Below, in pieces: positions 1 to 8,054 of a stretch of DNA of 64,000 bases. Below the pieces are notes generated by a model, which did no database searches, had not been told where the DNA came from, and was given only the letters and a program-made list of their open reading frames with translations. The number at the start of each line of letters is the position of its first letter. Positions within the stretch are counted from its first letter, which is position 1. The translations under genes were made by a program, and so were the position numbers. Source of the stretch: Campylobacter sp. (GTDB taxonomy: Bacteria > Campylobacterota > Campylobacteria > Campylobacterales > Campylobacteraceae); contig NZ_JAHZBQ010000002.1 of the NCBI RefSeq assembly GCF_019423325.1, positions 124,001 to 188,000 on the forward strand, given 5' to 3'.

Positions 1-2
1 GT

Positions 3-305
3 ATCGGCGTTGACGACGTCATCCACTATATCTATCGCTACAAGCGGGAGTTTGCGCGCAGCGGCGACGAGGCTACGGCGATCCGCGCGAGCCACGCAAG
101 TATCGGATACGCGATGTATTATACGTCGTTTGCGATCATTTTAGGCTTTAGCGTGATGATGATGAGTAATTTCTGGCCTACGATCTACTTCGGGCTACTG
201 ATATGTTTGGTGATGAGCCTGCTGCTTTTGGGCGCGCTCATAATCCTACCTTCGCTAATAATGAGCCGAAAAGGGTTAAAATTTAGCCTCTTTAAAGCTA
301 AATAA
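3..305 (+). CDS. RND/MMPL-family exporter, C-terminal end only
   Basis: The reading frame is open from the window edge and ends at a TAA at 303-305, so only about the last 100 residues are seen. They begin IGVDDVIHYIYRYKRE and continue with two hydrophobic membrane spans. The pattern of a GVDD/H segment, a charged helix with ARSGDEA, then IGYAMYYTSFAIILGF is that of the second transmembrane block of RND superfamily exporters (MMPL/COG1033 type). An internal ATG at 114 is not the real start. The substrate cannot be told from this fragment. The family call is good, but lipid or hopanoid transport would be speculation. Confidence 0.8.
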   Translation: MGVDDVIHYIYRYKREFARSGDEATAIRASHASIGYAMYYTSFAIILGFSVMMMSNFWPTIYFGLLICLVMSLLLLGALIILPSLIMSRKGLKFSLFKAK

Positions 306-317
306 ATTTTATCTCGC

Positions 318-323
318 TATAAT
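318..323 (+). promoter_or_regulatory. -10 box for the selenocysteine tRNA
   Basis: A perfect TATAAT hexamer ends 10 bases before the first base of the tRNA gene, the right distance for a sigma-70 promoter starting at or just before the tRNA. It lies directly behind the stop codon of the exporter gene. No clear -35 box is seen, which is usual in Campylobacter. Confidence 0.6.
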
Positions 324-333
324 TCCCGCATTT

Positions 334-430
334 GGAGAGGATGGCGACCTGGTGGCGTCTGCGGACTTCAAATCCGATAGGAGGGCGGTTGACCGTTTTC
401 CGGGGGGTTCGATTCCCTCCCTCTCTCGCC
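334..430 (+). tRNA. selC: tRNA-Sec (anticodon UCA)
   Basis: A 97-base tRNA with the selenocysteine hallmarks. The anticodon stem CGGA/TCCG encloses the loop CTTCAAA with anticodon TCA (368-370). There is a long variable arm with a CGGT/ACCG helix (384-395), a T-arm GGGGG-TTCGATT-CCCTC (403-419) and a 3' end GCC without an encoded CCA. The acceptor stem pairs GAGAGG with CTCTCTC by eye; the inner acceptor pairs look imperfect, so the exact first base (334 or 335) is uncertain. It decodes UGA as selenocysteine, so selenoproteins such as formate dehydrogenase should exist elsewhere. None is recognisable in this window. Confidence 0.88.
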
Positions 431-581
431 GAATTCTTTTAAAAATTCCATCTTTAAATTTTATCTTTCATGCTTTTAGCCACATGCTTCTCGAATTTAT
501 CTCAAATTTAAGCTCTAAATTTATCCATTATTAAACAGAGATGGATAGCATTGCTCGTTAACTTTTCTTGAAGGAGCGAGT

Positions 582-1310
582 ATGAAATACGTATTGGGCG
601 CTGCGCTTGCGGCGTTGATTTTTGCAGGATGCGGCGATAACGATGTAGGACTTGTCAAAAACTACACCCTGCCGGATTTTGAATCTATGAGTATCGGTAC
701 AGCGATCGAAGGCTCGAAAATCTGCAAAAATATCACGTGGAGCAAAGAGGAAAACGGCGGATTAAAGACGGTCAAGATGGTCTGCGACGTGGATGTAGAG
801 CAGAGGCTTAAATCATATAAACAAGAGATGTTAGACTCATCTTTAAAAAGGGTTATGACTTTTTATGAGGGCAAGGCTTACGACGCGCAGGGTTTGTTTA
901 AGCTGGCAAAAGAATACTGCAAATTAAATGAAGCTAAATTTCAAGAAACACTTAAAAATCAAAGGCAAAATAGAATTTTTGAGGAGGAATGGAAGTCGGT
1001 CGATTGCGACGACAAATTAAAAGGGGAGATACTAAAAGAAAGCAATACCGAAATCTACATAGACTTTATTATGGAGTGCTTAAAAGCAGCCGTTTATTAC
1101 TCGCAAATAACGGCAGAGCAGTTGGACGCGAGCTTCGGACATAAAGAAGGTGGATCATCAAAGCTTGCTATCGAGCTAAATTTTATCGTAAATGAGGGTA
1201 AAAGAGTAAGTCTGTCTGATAAATTTAAACTTATCACGAACGGTAAAGAAGATCCCGTAAATAAAATGAAGTCAAAAGATGTCATAGCAGGCTTCTACGA
1301 AAGGCAATAA
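582..1310 (+). CDS. uncharacterised lipoprotein, 242 aa
   Basis: The protein starts with a short lipoprotein signal (positive Lys, hydrophobic stretch, lipobox FAGC with Cys at about residue 17), so it should be lipidated and membrane-anchored. The mature part is hydrophilic, rich in Lys/Glu, with several Cys (CKNITW, MVCDVD, EYCKL, SVDCDD, MECLK) that could form disulfides in the periplasm. The start ATG has a good ribosome site, AAGGAG, 7 bases upstream. It is followed by a strong hairpin terminator at 1323-1364 and is probably monocistronic. I recognise no domain and assign no function. Confidence 0.75.
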   Translation: MKYVLGAALAALIFAGCGDNDVGLVKNYTLPDFESMSIGTAIEGSKICKNITWSKEENGGLKTVKMVCDVDVEQRLKSYKQEMLDSSLKRVMTFYEGKAYDAQGLFKLAKEYCKLNEAKFQETLKNQRQNRIFEEEWKSVDCDDKLKGEILKESNTEIYIDFIMECLKAAVYYSQITAEQLDASFGHKEGGSSKLAIELNFIVNEGKRVSLSDKFKLITNGKEDPVNKMKSKDVIAGFYERQ

Positions 1311-1322
1311 ACGCCTTATCTC

Positions 1323-1364
1323 GCAGCTAAATTTTATGAAATTTTAAAATTTAGCCGCTTTTTT
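1323..1364 (+). terminator. Intrinsic terminator after the lipoprotein gene
   Basis: An 11-base perfect inverted repeat, GCTAAATTTTA at 1326-1336 and TAAAATTTAGC at 1345-1355, with an 8-base loop, is followed by CGC and six T. It lies 16 bases after the stop codon. The T run is on the plus strand only, so it serves the lipoprotein gene rather than trxB on the other strand. Confidence 0.75.
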
Positions 1365-1544
1365 ATATCAAAATTTCATTCGAAATTTTATGCGTGGTTT
1401 TAAATTTTAAAGCGTGGCAGAAGCAGTTTTGCCCGCCGCGCCGTAAATCAAACAAAAGATTGTGCTCGAACCGCGCTAAAAAGCCGCAGAAAAAATGTAG
1501 AGCCCCGATGGATTTTGCTTCAAAATTCTACGCCGAAGATATAC

Positions 1545-2489
1545 CTATTTATCGTGTCCTTGCAGATACGCAATCGCGCTAAGTGCAGCAACTGCGCCGT
1601 CGCCTGCCGCGCAAACGACCTGTTTAGGCGCATCCTGCCTCATATCGCCCGCCGCAAATAACCCGTGTACACTTGTTTGCATCTTTAAATTTACCGCGAC
1701 CTGCCCGCCCGGCGTGACGTCGCAGATGAACTTGCCGCTTTCGTCTTTTAGCACCTCGTTTCGCACGTCAAGCCCCACGAATACGAAGATCCCGGGTAGC
1801 TGTAGCTCGCGCGCAGCGCCGCTTGTTTTATCCTTGACTACGACGCCAGTTACGCCGCTTGCATCGCCCTTGATCTGCTCTACGAGCGCGCTTGTAATGA
1901 GCTCGATATTCTCACTTTCGCGCACCTTTTGCACGGTCGAAGGCGCGGCGCGAAACTCGTCTCGGCGGTGGATCAGATAGACTTTAGAACAGATTTTAGC
2001 TAGATACAGAGCCTCCTCTAGCGCAGTATCGCCGCCGCCGAGGACGACAACCTCTTTGCCCTTGTAAAAAAACCCGTCGCAGGTCGCGCAAGTACTGACG
2101 CCGCGACCGAAGAACTCATCCTCGCCCTCGATCCCCGCGCGGCGCGGAGTAGAGCCCGTAGCTACGATAATGGCACGCGCGCGTCGTGTTTGATCGCCCT
2201 CGAGATAGATCGTAAAATTTCCATCGCCGTCTTTTGAGATGCGCAGTACGCGCACCATCTCATGCTTCAGCCCGAAGCGAAAGCACTGCTCTTGCCAAGG
2301 CGCCATAAAGCTCATCCCGTCGGTCACCGCGGCGACGCCCGGGTAGTTTTCCATCTCGGAGCTTGAGGTGATCTGCCCGCCGGGCATCCCCATCTCAAAC
2401 ATCACGACGTCCTTTAAACCGCCTCTTGTAGCATAAAGCCCCGCCGCTAGCCCTGCAGGGCCGCCGCCGATAATTGCTAAATCTAACAT
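1545..2489 (-). CDS. trxB: Thioredoxin reductase
   Basis: A 314-residue flavoprotein that passes electrons from NADPH through FAD and a redox disulfide to thioredoxin. The N-terminal FAD site IIGGGPAG (residues 6-13) is followed by the redox motif CATC (134-137), a second dinucleotide site VVLGGGDTALEEA (about 148-160) and the C-terminal FAD motif FAAGDMRQ. The length is normal. The start ATG is preceded by AAGGAGAAAAA. Thioredoxin lies directly upstream on the same strand, but a strong terminator separates them, so trxB probably has its own promoter in the 110-base gap. Confidence 0.97.
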   Translation of the reverse strand: MLDLAIIGGGPAGLAAGLYATRGGLKDVVMFEMGMPGGQITSSSEMENYPGVAAVTDGMSFMAPWQEQCFRFGLKHEMVRVLRISKDGDGNFTIYLEGDQTRRARAIIVATGSTPRRAGIEGEDEFFGRGVSTCATCDGFFYKGKEVVVLGGGDTALEEALYLAKICSKVYLIHRRDEFRAAPSTVQKVRESENIELITSALVEQIKGDASGVTGVVVKDKTSGAARELQLPGIFVFVGLDVRNEVLKDESGKFICDVTPGGQVAVNLKMQTSVHGLFAAGDMRQDAPKQVVCAAGDGAVAALSAIAYLQGHDK

Positions 2490-2570
2490 TTTTTCTCCTT
2501 AATTATTTTATTAAGTAAAGCCGTGGGCGTTAAATTTACGAATTTAATTAATAAAACGATGAGTGGGAGA

Positions 2571-2597
2571 GAAAAAAAGGGCGAAAGCCGCCCTTTT
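2571..2597 (-). terminator. Intrinsic terminator between trxA and trxB
   Basis: Read on the minus strand, AAGGGCG, a 5-base loop GCTTT, CGCCCTT and then a run of seven T form a textbook hairpin terminator. It begins 6 bases beyond the trxA stop codon. It implies that trxA transcripts mostly end before trxB. Confidence 0.88.
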
Positions 2598-2602
2598 AAA
2601 AT

Positions 2603-2917
2603 TTACAGAAGCGAGTTTAGTTTGTCGGCTATGATCTGCTTAGATTGCGCGCCAATGAGCTGAGCTTTTAGCTCGCCGTCTTTGAAAAATAGAATCGTAG
2701 GGATCGAGCGCACGCCGAACCGCACCGCCAAATCCTGCGCTTCGTCGGTATTTACTTTGCAAATTTTAGCCTTGCCCTCGTAATCGTTCGCAAGCTCCTC
2801 GATGATCGGGGCGATCATACGGCACGGCCCGCACCAAGGTGCCCAAAAATCGACTAGCGCGACACCCTCTTTAATAACGTCGAAATTCTCCGAAGTAAGC
2901 TCTATATACTTTCCCAT
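2603..2917 (-). CDS. trxA: Thioredoxin
   Basis: A 104-residue cytoplasmic thioredoxin, full length for the family. The active site WCGPC is at residues 28-32 within DFWAPWCGPCR, and the cis-proline region RSIPTI comes at about residue 73. It reduces disulfides in target proteins and is recycled by the TrxB encoded just downstream. The start ATG has AAGGAGA 6 bases upstream. A terminator follows the stop codon. Confidence 0.97.
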   Translation of the reverse strand: MGKYIELTSENFDVIKEGVALVDFWAPWCGPCRMIAPIIEELANDYEGKAKICKVNTDEAQDLAVRFGVRSIPTILFFKDGELKAQLIGAQSKQIIADKLNSLL

Positions 2918-2987
2918 AATGTTCTCCTTGTGTTAAAATTCTGCGGATTATAGTTCATTATCTTAAATAAATAATAAAAATTCTAAT

Positions 2988-3326
2988 TCAAAAAGATATG
3001 TTGGCGATAAATTTTATCTGCTTTGGATAAACTTCCACGACGTCGATCTGCCACGGCTCCTCCGTATCGCAGTTCATCAGATAAAATTCCGCCGCCTTTA
3101 AAATTTTAGCCATCTTGACGCCAGTCACGCGCTCTGCGGCGTCATAATCGCCGCTCGTGGCCTTCACCTCGACGAAGTGCAAAATTCCGCCCTTACGCGC
3201 GATTATGTCGATCTCGCCGAAGCGGCAGCGGAAATTTCGCTTTAAAATTTCAAACCCTTCGCCGCGTAAAAATTCCGCCGCACGGTCCTCGCAGGCAAAG
3301 CCGAAAATGTATTCTTTTAAGCCCAA
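2988..3326 (-). CDS. YraN/UPF0102 family endonuclease-like protein
   Basis: A 112-residue protein with the YraN pattern: a G-EDRAAEFL helix, then RNFRCRFGEIDIIARKG and HFVEVKA, the acidic E-x-D...E-x-K core of the restriction-endonuclease fold. The cellular substrate of the family is not established. The start is a TTG one base after the hom stop codon, with AGGATAG upstream; no ATG in frame fits the usual N-terminus. Tight coupling to hom suggests one transcript. The same neighbour order (trxA, yraN, hom, aminotransferase) is found in other campylobacters as I recall. Confidence 0.85.
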   Translation of the reverse strand: MGLKEYIFGFACEDRAAEFLRGEGFEILKRNFRCRFGEIDIIARKGGILHFVEVKATSGDYDAAERVTGVKMAKILKAAEFYLMNCDTEEPWQIDVVEVYPKQIKFIANISF

Positions 3327-3327
3327 G

Positions 3328-4596
3328 CTAACTTTCTATCCTGATCATAAAAGGCTTTTGCGTGATAAAATTTTCGCCGCCGATCACGCTTATTGCGCGC
3401 TTTATGTCCTTCTCGCAGCACGTATGCGTCGTGAAAAACAGCGTCACTTCCTCATCCGTTTTGAGCTTTGGTTTTTGCAAAAAGCTGTCGATCGAAAGAT
3501 CGTTTAAGCTCATAATGTTCGTAAGCTTCGCGAGCACGCCCTTCTCGTCGCGCACGCGCAGCCTGAAATAATACTTCGTGCGGATCTGTTCGCTCGGCAA
3601 AATTTGCATAAAATTTTCGCTCGGCAAAATTTTATATCCGAGCATCGGATTTTTATTATCGCGCGCGATGTCGATGAGATCGCTTATAACCGCACTTGCC
3701 GTAGCGCTTCCGCCCGCGCCCGGTCCGTAATACATACTCTCGCCGACGCAATCTCCGTAGATGCTCACGCCGTTCATCACGCCGTCTACTTTTGAGAGCA
3801 TTTGATCCTTCGAAATGAGCGCGGGATGGACGCGCAGCTCGACTTTGTTGTCGTACGCGCGCTTAGCCACCGCAAGCAGCTTGATTATGAAGTCAAATTC
3901 GCGCGCAAAATAAATATCCTCCTGCGTGATCTCCTCGATCCCTTCTATTAGGATATCTTCCGGATCGCCGTGCACGCCGTATGCGATGCTAGCTAAGATC
4001 AAAAGCTTATGCGCCGCATCGAACCCACCGATGTCAAAGCTAGGATCGGCTTCGGCGTATCCGAGCTCTTGAGCTCGCTTTAGCGCGTCTTCAAATTTCT
4101 CGTTTTTTTGCATCATATTCGTAAGGATGAAGTTGCTCGTGCCGTTTACGATGCCGATTATTTTTTCGATACGATTGGCACTTAGCCCCTCGCGCAGGGT
4201 TTTGATAATCGGAATTCCGCCCGCTACGCTCGCTTCAAAGCCAAAAGGCGTATCGCCCGCCAAGGCCTGGAGCTTGTAGCGATGATAAGCCAAAAGCGCC
4301 TTATTTGCGGTAACGACCGCCTTTTTGCGCTTTAAAATTTCGCTTACGATCTCATAGGGCTTTTCTACCCCGCCCATAAGCTCTACAAAAACGTCGATAT
4401 CGTCGCGCTCGACGATACTCCCAGCGTCGTTGCTAAGCGGAATTTGCACGCCCCTTTTTTTGCTCGTATCGCGCACGAGCCCGATTACGGGCTCTATGCT
4501 AACGCCTGCGCGCGCAAGGATGATATCTTTGTTTTTGATCAAAATGTTTGCAACTTCGCTACCTACGGTGCCGACGCCTAAAATCGCTACCTTCAT
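3328..4596 (-). CDS. hom: Homoserine dehydrogenase
   Basis: A 422-residue enzyme reducing aspartate semialdehyde to homoserine for threonine and methionine synthesis. The NAD(P) site GVGTVG is at residues 7-12. The catalytic region contains NKALLAYH, VAGGIPII and NGTSNFIL. A C-terminal ACT-type regulatory domain (from about residue 340, YYFRLRVRDEKGVLAKL) suggests feedback control by threonine. The start ATG overlaps the aminotransferase stop codon as ATGA, so the two are translationally coupled. Confidence 0.97.
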   Translation of the reverse strand: MKVAILGVGTVGSEVANILIKNKDIILARAGVSIEPVIGLVRDTSKKRGVQIPLSNDAGSIVERDDIDVFVELMGGVEKPYEIVSEILKRKKAVVTANKALLAYHRYKLQALAGDTPFGFEASVAGGIPIIKTLREGLSANRIEKIIGIVNGTSNFILTNMMQKNEKFEDALKRAQELGYAEADPSFDIGGFDAAHKLLILASIAYGVHGDPEDILIEGIEEITQEDIYFAREFDFIIKLLAVAKRAYDNKVELRVHPALISKDQMLSKVDGVMNGVSIYGDCVGESMYYGPGAGGSATASAVISDLIDIARDNKNPMLGYKILPSENFMQILPSEQIRTKYYFRLRVRDEKGVLAKLTNIMSLNDLSIDSFLQKPKLKTDEEVTLFFTTHTCCEKDIKRAISVIGGENFITQKPFMIRIES

Positions 4597-5801
4597 CAGA
4601 TCTCTTTCAAATATTTTTTTATATTTCTAGCAGCCTGGCGGGTCCTGTTTTCGTTTTCGATAAAAGCGATCCGCACGTAATCGTCTCCTGCCGCGCCAAA
4701 GCCCACGCCCGGGCTTACGGCGACGCGCGCCTTGGTAAGAAGCTGTTTGGAAAACTCCATACTCCTTAGATGAGCCGCCGCGGGCGGTAATTTCGCCCAC
4801 GCGAACATCGACGCGCTAGGTTTTGCGATCTGCCAGCCCGCATCCGCAAAAGCGTCAATCAAAAAATTCCTACGCTTCTGATAGGTCGCGCGGATCTGCT
4901 CTACGCACTCTTGCGGCCCGTCCAGCGCGATCGTGGCGGCTACTTGGATCGGCGTAAACATGCCGTAATCAAACCACGACTTGATCTTTTTAAGCGCGGC
5001 TACGAGCTTTTTGTTGCCGCTAACAAAACCCACGCGCCAGCCCGCCATATTGTAGGTTTTAGAAAGCGTGTATGCCTCGACTGCGACATCCTTTGCGCCC
5101 TGGACCTCAAAGATCGACGGAGTTTTGTAACCCTCAAAAGCGATCTCTGCGTAAGCGATATCGCTGATGATATAAAACCGCTCCTGCCGCGCCATCGCCA
5201 CGAGCCGCTCGTAGAAGCTCTTTTGCACGACGACGGTGGTGGGGTTGTGCGGGAAATTTACGACGACGTATTTTGGGCGCGGAATGCTTTCATCGAAGGT
5301 TTTTTGCAGATCGATGAAAAATTTGTTCTCATTAAAATTTAAATTTTCATCATAGGCAAGCGGGATTTTAACTACGTTACCGCCTGCGATGATGAAAGCT
5401 TGAGTGTGGATCGGATAGGCAGGATCGGGCACTACCGCGACATCACCCGGATTTACGATCGCGCTAGTTAAATGCACGAAGCCCTCTTTAGAGCCCATCA
5501 CGGCGACAATCTCGCTTTCCGGATCTAAGATCACGCCGTATTTACGCTTGTACCAATTCGCGCACGCAAGTCGTAGCTTGTAGATGCCCTGGCTTACGGA
5601 GTAGCCGTGCGTTTTGTCCTTTTGCGCGCTTTCGCAAAGCTTGTCGATTATATGCTGCGGCGTCCTGCCGTCGGGATTGCCCATCGAAAAATCGATTATA
5701 TCCTCGCCGGCTCTGCGCGCCGCCATTTTTATGGCATTGACCTCGGCAAAAACGTAATTGGGCAAACGCTCGATTTTTGAAAAACGAATTTCGTCAAACA
5801 T
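4596..5801 (-). CDS. PLP-dependent class I/II aminotransferase (AlaC/DapL-like clade)
   Basis: A 401-residue fold-type I aminotransferase. It has an N-terminal YVFAEVN helix, the SMGNPDG motif, the VNFPHNPT cofactor region, DIAYAEIAF and the Schiff-base lysine in LSKTYNMAGWRVGF. Homologues are annotated variously as aspartate, alanine or LL-diaminopimelate aminotransferase, and sequence alone does not decide. Coupling to hom (ATGA overlap) argues for a role in aspartate-family or alanine metabolism. It is the first gene of the aminotransferase-hom-yraN run. Confidence 0.88.
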   Translation of the reverse strand: MFDEIRFSKIERLPNYVFAEVNAIKMAARRAGEDIIDFSMGNPDGRTPQHIIDKLCESAQKDKTHGYSVSQGIYKLRLACANWYKRKYGVILDPESEIVAVMGSKEGFVHLTSAIVNPGDVAVVPDPAYPIHTQAFIIAGGNVVKIPLAYDENLNFNENKFFIDLQKTFDESIPRPKYVVVNFPHNPTTVVVQKSFYERLVAMARQERFYIISDIAYAEIAFEGYKTPSIFEVQGAKDVAVEAYTLSKTYNMAGWRVGFVSGNKKLVAALKKIKSWFDYGMFTPIQVAATIALDGPQECVEQIRATYQKRRNFLIDAFADAGWQIAKPSASMFAWAKLPPAAAHLRSMEFSKQLLTKARVAVSPGVGFGAAGDDYVRIAFIENENRTRQAARNIKKYLKEI

Positions 5802-6326
5802 CTCAAACCTCTTATCTTAAAGTAATTTTCAAGCCATATTTAAAATTTCGCGCCTTAAGCGCCGCGATCTGCTCGTGCCGCGCGAAAGCTAAAATTTCAA
5901 GCCTTTGTATCGATGCAGCGGCGCTTTTTATACTGCTCGAGCAATTTAAACTTTTACCTCGCTAAAATTTTAAAACCGCGGGGGCATTGATTGTTTAAAT
6001 TTAGAGCATCACGACCCTTTGCGGCGCTGTTTAAATTTACGTCCGATCAAAACGATAACGATCAAAGCTGCCGTTTTGCAGGGCACCATGGACGGCGCCT
6101 CTTAAATTTAGCGCGCTACCGCAAGCGCCCGCACCGTTTGAAATTTTATCGCACCGTTAATTTTACCTACGCCGTTTAAAATTTTATCCAAGGCGGCGCA
6201 GTTTAAACCTTTTAAATTTACACTCGCGAATTTAAATTTAAACCGAGCGCCGTAGCAAGCCGAAATTTTACTCTCAGCGGCGGTAAAAGCCCTAAGAGCG
6301 AAGAGCCACGCACGAGAGCGAGGATT
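5802..6326. other. Non-coding filler rich in AT palindromes
   Basis: No convincing gene is seen in these 525 bases. The sequence alternates GC-rich chunks with short AT-rich words such as GTTTAAATTT, TAAATTTA, CTAAAATTTTAAAA and AATTTAAATTTAAA. The same vocabulary recurs in the other long gaps of the window and inside several low-complexity protein inserts. The upstream part must hold the promoter of the aminotransferase operon. Confidence 0.6.
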
Positions 6327-7346
6327 TTACCACTTTTTGCCCTTGTTTAGGCGCAGAAACTCATCGGCTGAAATTTTAGTGATATTGCCATCTTTAACGT
6401 GAAATTTTTGAGTGTTTCTTTCACTGAAAGTTACGTTTCCATCGGCTTTGCCGAGCTCAAACATCCCATGACCGGTAGAGATTAGTAGTTCCTCATCTTC
6501 TTGCGAAGCGACGACGTAAGGAGCATTTATGACCATCTCGCGCTTCTTACCACTTTTTAGATCGATGATGCCGATCCACATCTTACCGCGCGGGCTAAGC
6601 ACGATATTTTTGCTGGGTGCGGGCGCGCTTTGCGTGGCGTTTTTGTCGGTAGAATTTTCCTCAGTCTTAATGCTCGCGCGCTCGATCCTGATAGAGCGGT
6701 CCAGCGCATTGAGCGAGCTTAAATTTTCATCCGCAACAGCGGCTGCATTGGCATCTGACTTTAATGCGAATTTTTCATCTGTAGCGTTGTGCGAAACGAC
6801 GTCGATACCGATGTTTTCAAGCTTTTTTTGAGTATTGTTTACAATCGGAGCGTCAGAATAGGTGGTTTTGTTTTGCTCCCATAAAAGCGAGCCCAAAAAG
6901 TCGCCAAAACTTTTATAAAGTCCAAAATAAAAGATCGCGCCTATAATTAACACCATCACAAGCAGCCATAAAAGCCAACCGCCGCCGCTTTTGTTAGGGC
7001 TGACCCTTTGACCATAAACCTGCTCGACTTTAGCCTTTTTAACGGGCGCAAAGCTCGCTTTAGCGCTCTCAAACTCGCTAAGCCAGTCCGATAGATCCAG
7101 CCCAAACTCGCGCTCTAAAATTTTAATGTAACCCCTAACGTTAAAATTTGCTAGCTTCTCGAAGTCTTTGTTGATGATGTATTCTAAATTTTGCGCGTCG
7201 ATGCGCGTAGTACGCGCTATCTCGATCAGATCCATAGATTTTAATTTATCCAGATCGCTGCTTTTTGGTTGCTGCGTTTGCTCCGGCTTCTCGATTTGTT
7301 CCGCCTGCTCGTCCGTATTATTTAACTTCTCTTTTATTTCTTCCAT
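6327..7346 (-). CDS. Conserved membrane protein with N-terminal helix-turn-helix-like domain, 339 aa
   Basis: The N-terminus is charged (Glu/Lys/Gln), followed by a helical segment with LIEIARTTRIDAQNLEYI and GYIKILEREFGLDLSDW, resembling a RodZ-like helix-turn-helix domain. One membrane span lies at about residues 125-147 (WLLWLLVMVLIIGAIFYFGLY). The C-terminal half is predicted outside the cytoplasm and ends with a compact domain around SPRGKMWIGIIDLKSGKKRE. This architecture recalls RodZ-type cell-shape proteins, but that is an inference. It overlaps the end of the rlmB-like gene by 29 bases, so the two are co-transcribed. Confidence 0.8.
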   Translation of the reverse strand: MEEIKEKLNNTDEQAEQIEKPEQTQQPKSSDLDKLKSMDLIEIARTTRIDAQNLEYIINKDFEKLANFNVRGYIKILEREFGLDLSDWLSEFESAKASFAPVKKAKVEQVYGQRVSPNKSGGGWLLWLLVMVLIIGAIFYFGLYKSFGDFLGSLLWEQNKTTYSDAPIVNNTQKKLENIGIDVVSHNATDEKFALKSDANAAAVADENLSSLNALDRSIRIERASIKTEENSTDKNATQSAPAPSKNIVLSPRGKMWIGIIDLKSGKKREMVINAPYVVASQEDEELLISTGHGMFELGKADGNVTFSERNTQKFHVKDGNITKISADEFLRLNKGKKW

Positions 7347-8019
7347 TTAAAATTCCATCGCATAGTATCGCAAATGCCGCGCTTACGTTAAGCGAGTCCC
7401 AGCCTTCGCGCATCTTTATCGATACCGCGCAGTCACATTTTTTAAGCGCTCTAGCGGGTATCCCCTCCTCTTCGTTCCCCATTACGAGTGCGTTTTTCGC
7501 GCCGAGCTCTAACTCCTTAAAGCTCGTCCCGCCCGCACTCGCGGCGTAAATTTCAAAGCCGCTTTGTTTAAGCTCGTTTAGCACGCTAAGCCCGTCTGCG
7601 GCCTTAACGACGTTTAGCTCATACGCCGCGCCCGAGCTTGCGCGCACTACGCCCGCCATATTTAGATTATTTGCGACGACGATCACGCTGTCCGCGCCCA
7701 AAGCATAGGCGCTACGCATTATCGCGCCGATGTTTCCGACATCGGTAAGCCCATAAAGGATCGGCACGAATTTATCGTCTTTAACGCTAGCTAGATCACC
7801 AAAGCTAAACTCCTCCACCTCGGCTAAAAAGCCTTGATGGTTGCCGCCGCGAACGAGGGCTTGAGCTTTTTTCGCATCGGCGCGCTCGATTTTTACGCCG
7901 GTCGCGGCGATCTTTTTAAAAATTTTTTTCTCGCACTCCTTTGCAAGGATGATGCGGATAAATTTCTGTGGATGCCGGTTTAAAAGGTGCAAAAACAGCT
8001 GCTTGCCGTAAATAATCAT
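7318..8019 (-). CDS. rlmB: TrmH/SpoU-family 23S rRNA 2'-O-methyltransferase
   Basis: A 233-residue protein with an N-terminal substrate-binding domain (starting IIYGKQLFLHLLNRHP) and a C-terminal SPOUT domain. The SpoU motifs are visible: DVGNIGAIMRSAYALGAD, VMGNEEEGIPARAL and SIKMREGWDSLNVSAAFAIL, the last two forming the S-adenosylmethionine-binding knot. The RlmB assignment (Gm2251 of 23S rRNA) rests on domain layout and its place next to rsmI and rpmE; another SpoU target is possible. No strong ribosome site is visible before the ATG. Confidence 0.85.
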   Translation of the reverse strand: MIIYGKQLFLHLLNRHPQKFIRIILAKECEKKIFKKIAATGVKIERADAKKAQALVRGGNHQGFLAEVEEFSFGDLASVKDDKFVPILYGLTDVGNIGAIMRSAYALGADSVIVVANNLNMAGVVRASSGAAYELNVVKAADGLSVLNELKQSGFEIYAASAGGTSFKELELGAKNALVMGNEEEGIPARALKKCDCAVSIKMREGWDSLNVSAAFAILCDGILNGRNKREVK

Positions 8020-8054
8020 TTTGGGATTTTAGCGAAAAACGGTTAAAATATGAC

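Noticed and set aside
352..534. Open frame of 60 codons
   Set aside because: It runs through the selenocysteine tRNA gene and has no ribosome site or domain.
1394..1582. Open frame of 62 codons, Lys/Arg-rich
   Set aside because: It lies in the gap and in the antisense end of trxB; no pattern of a protein.
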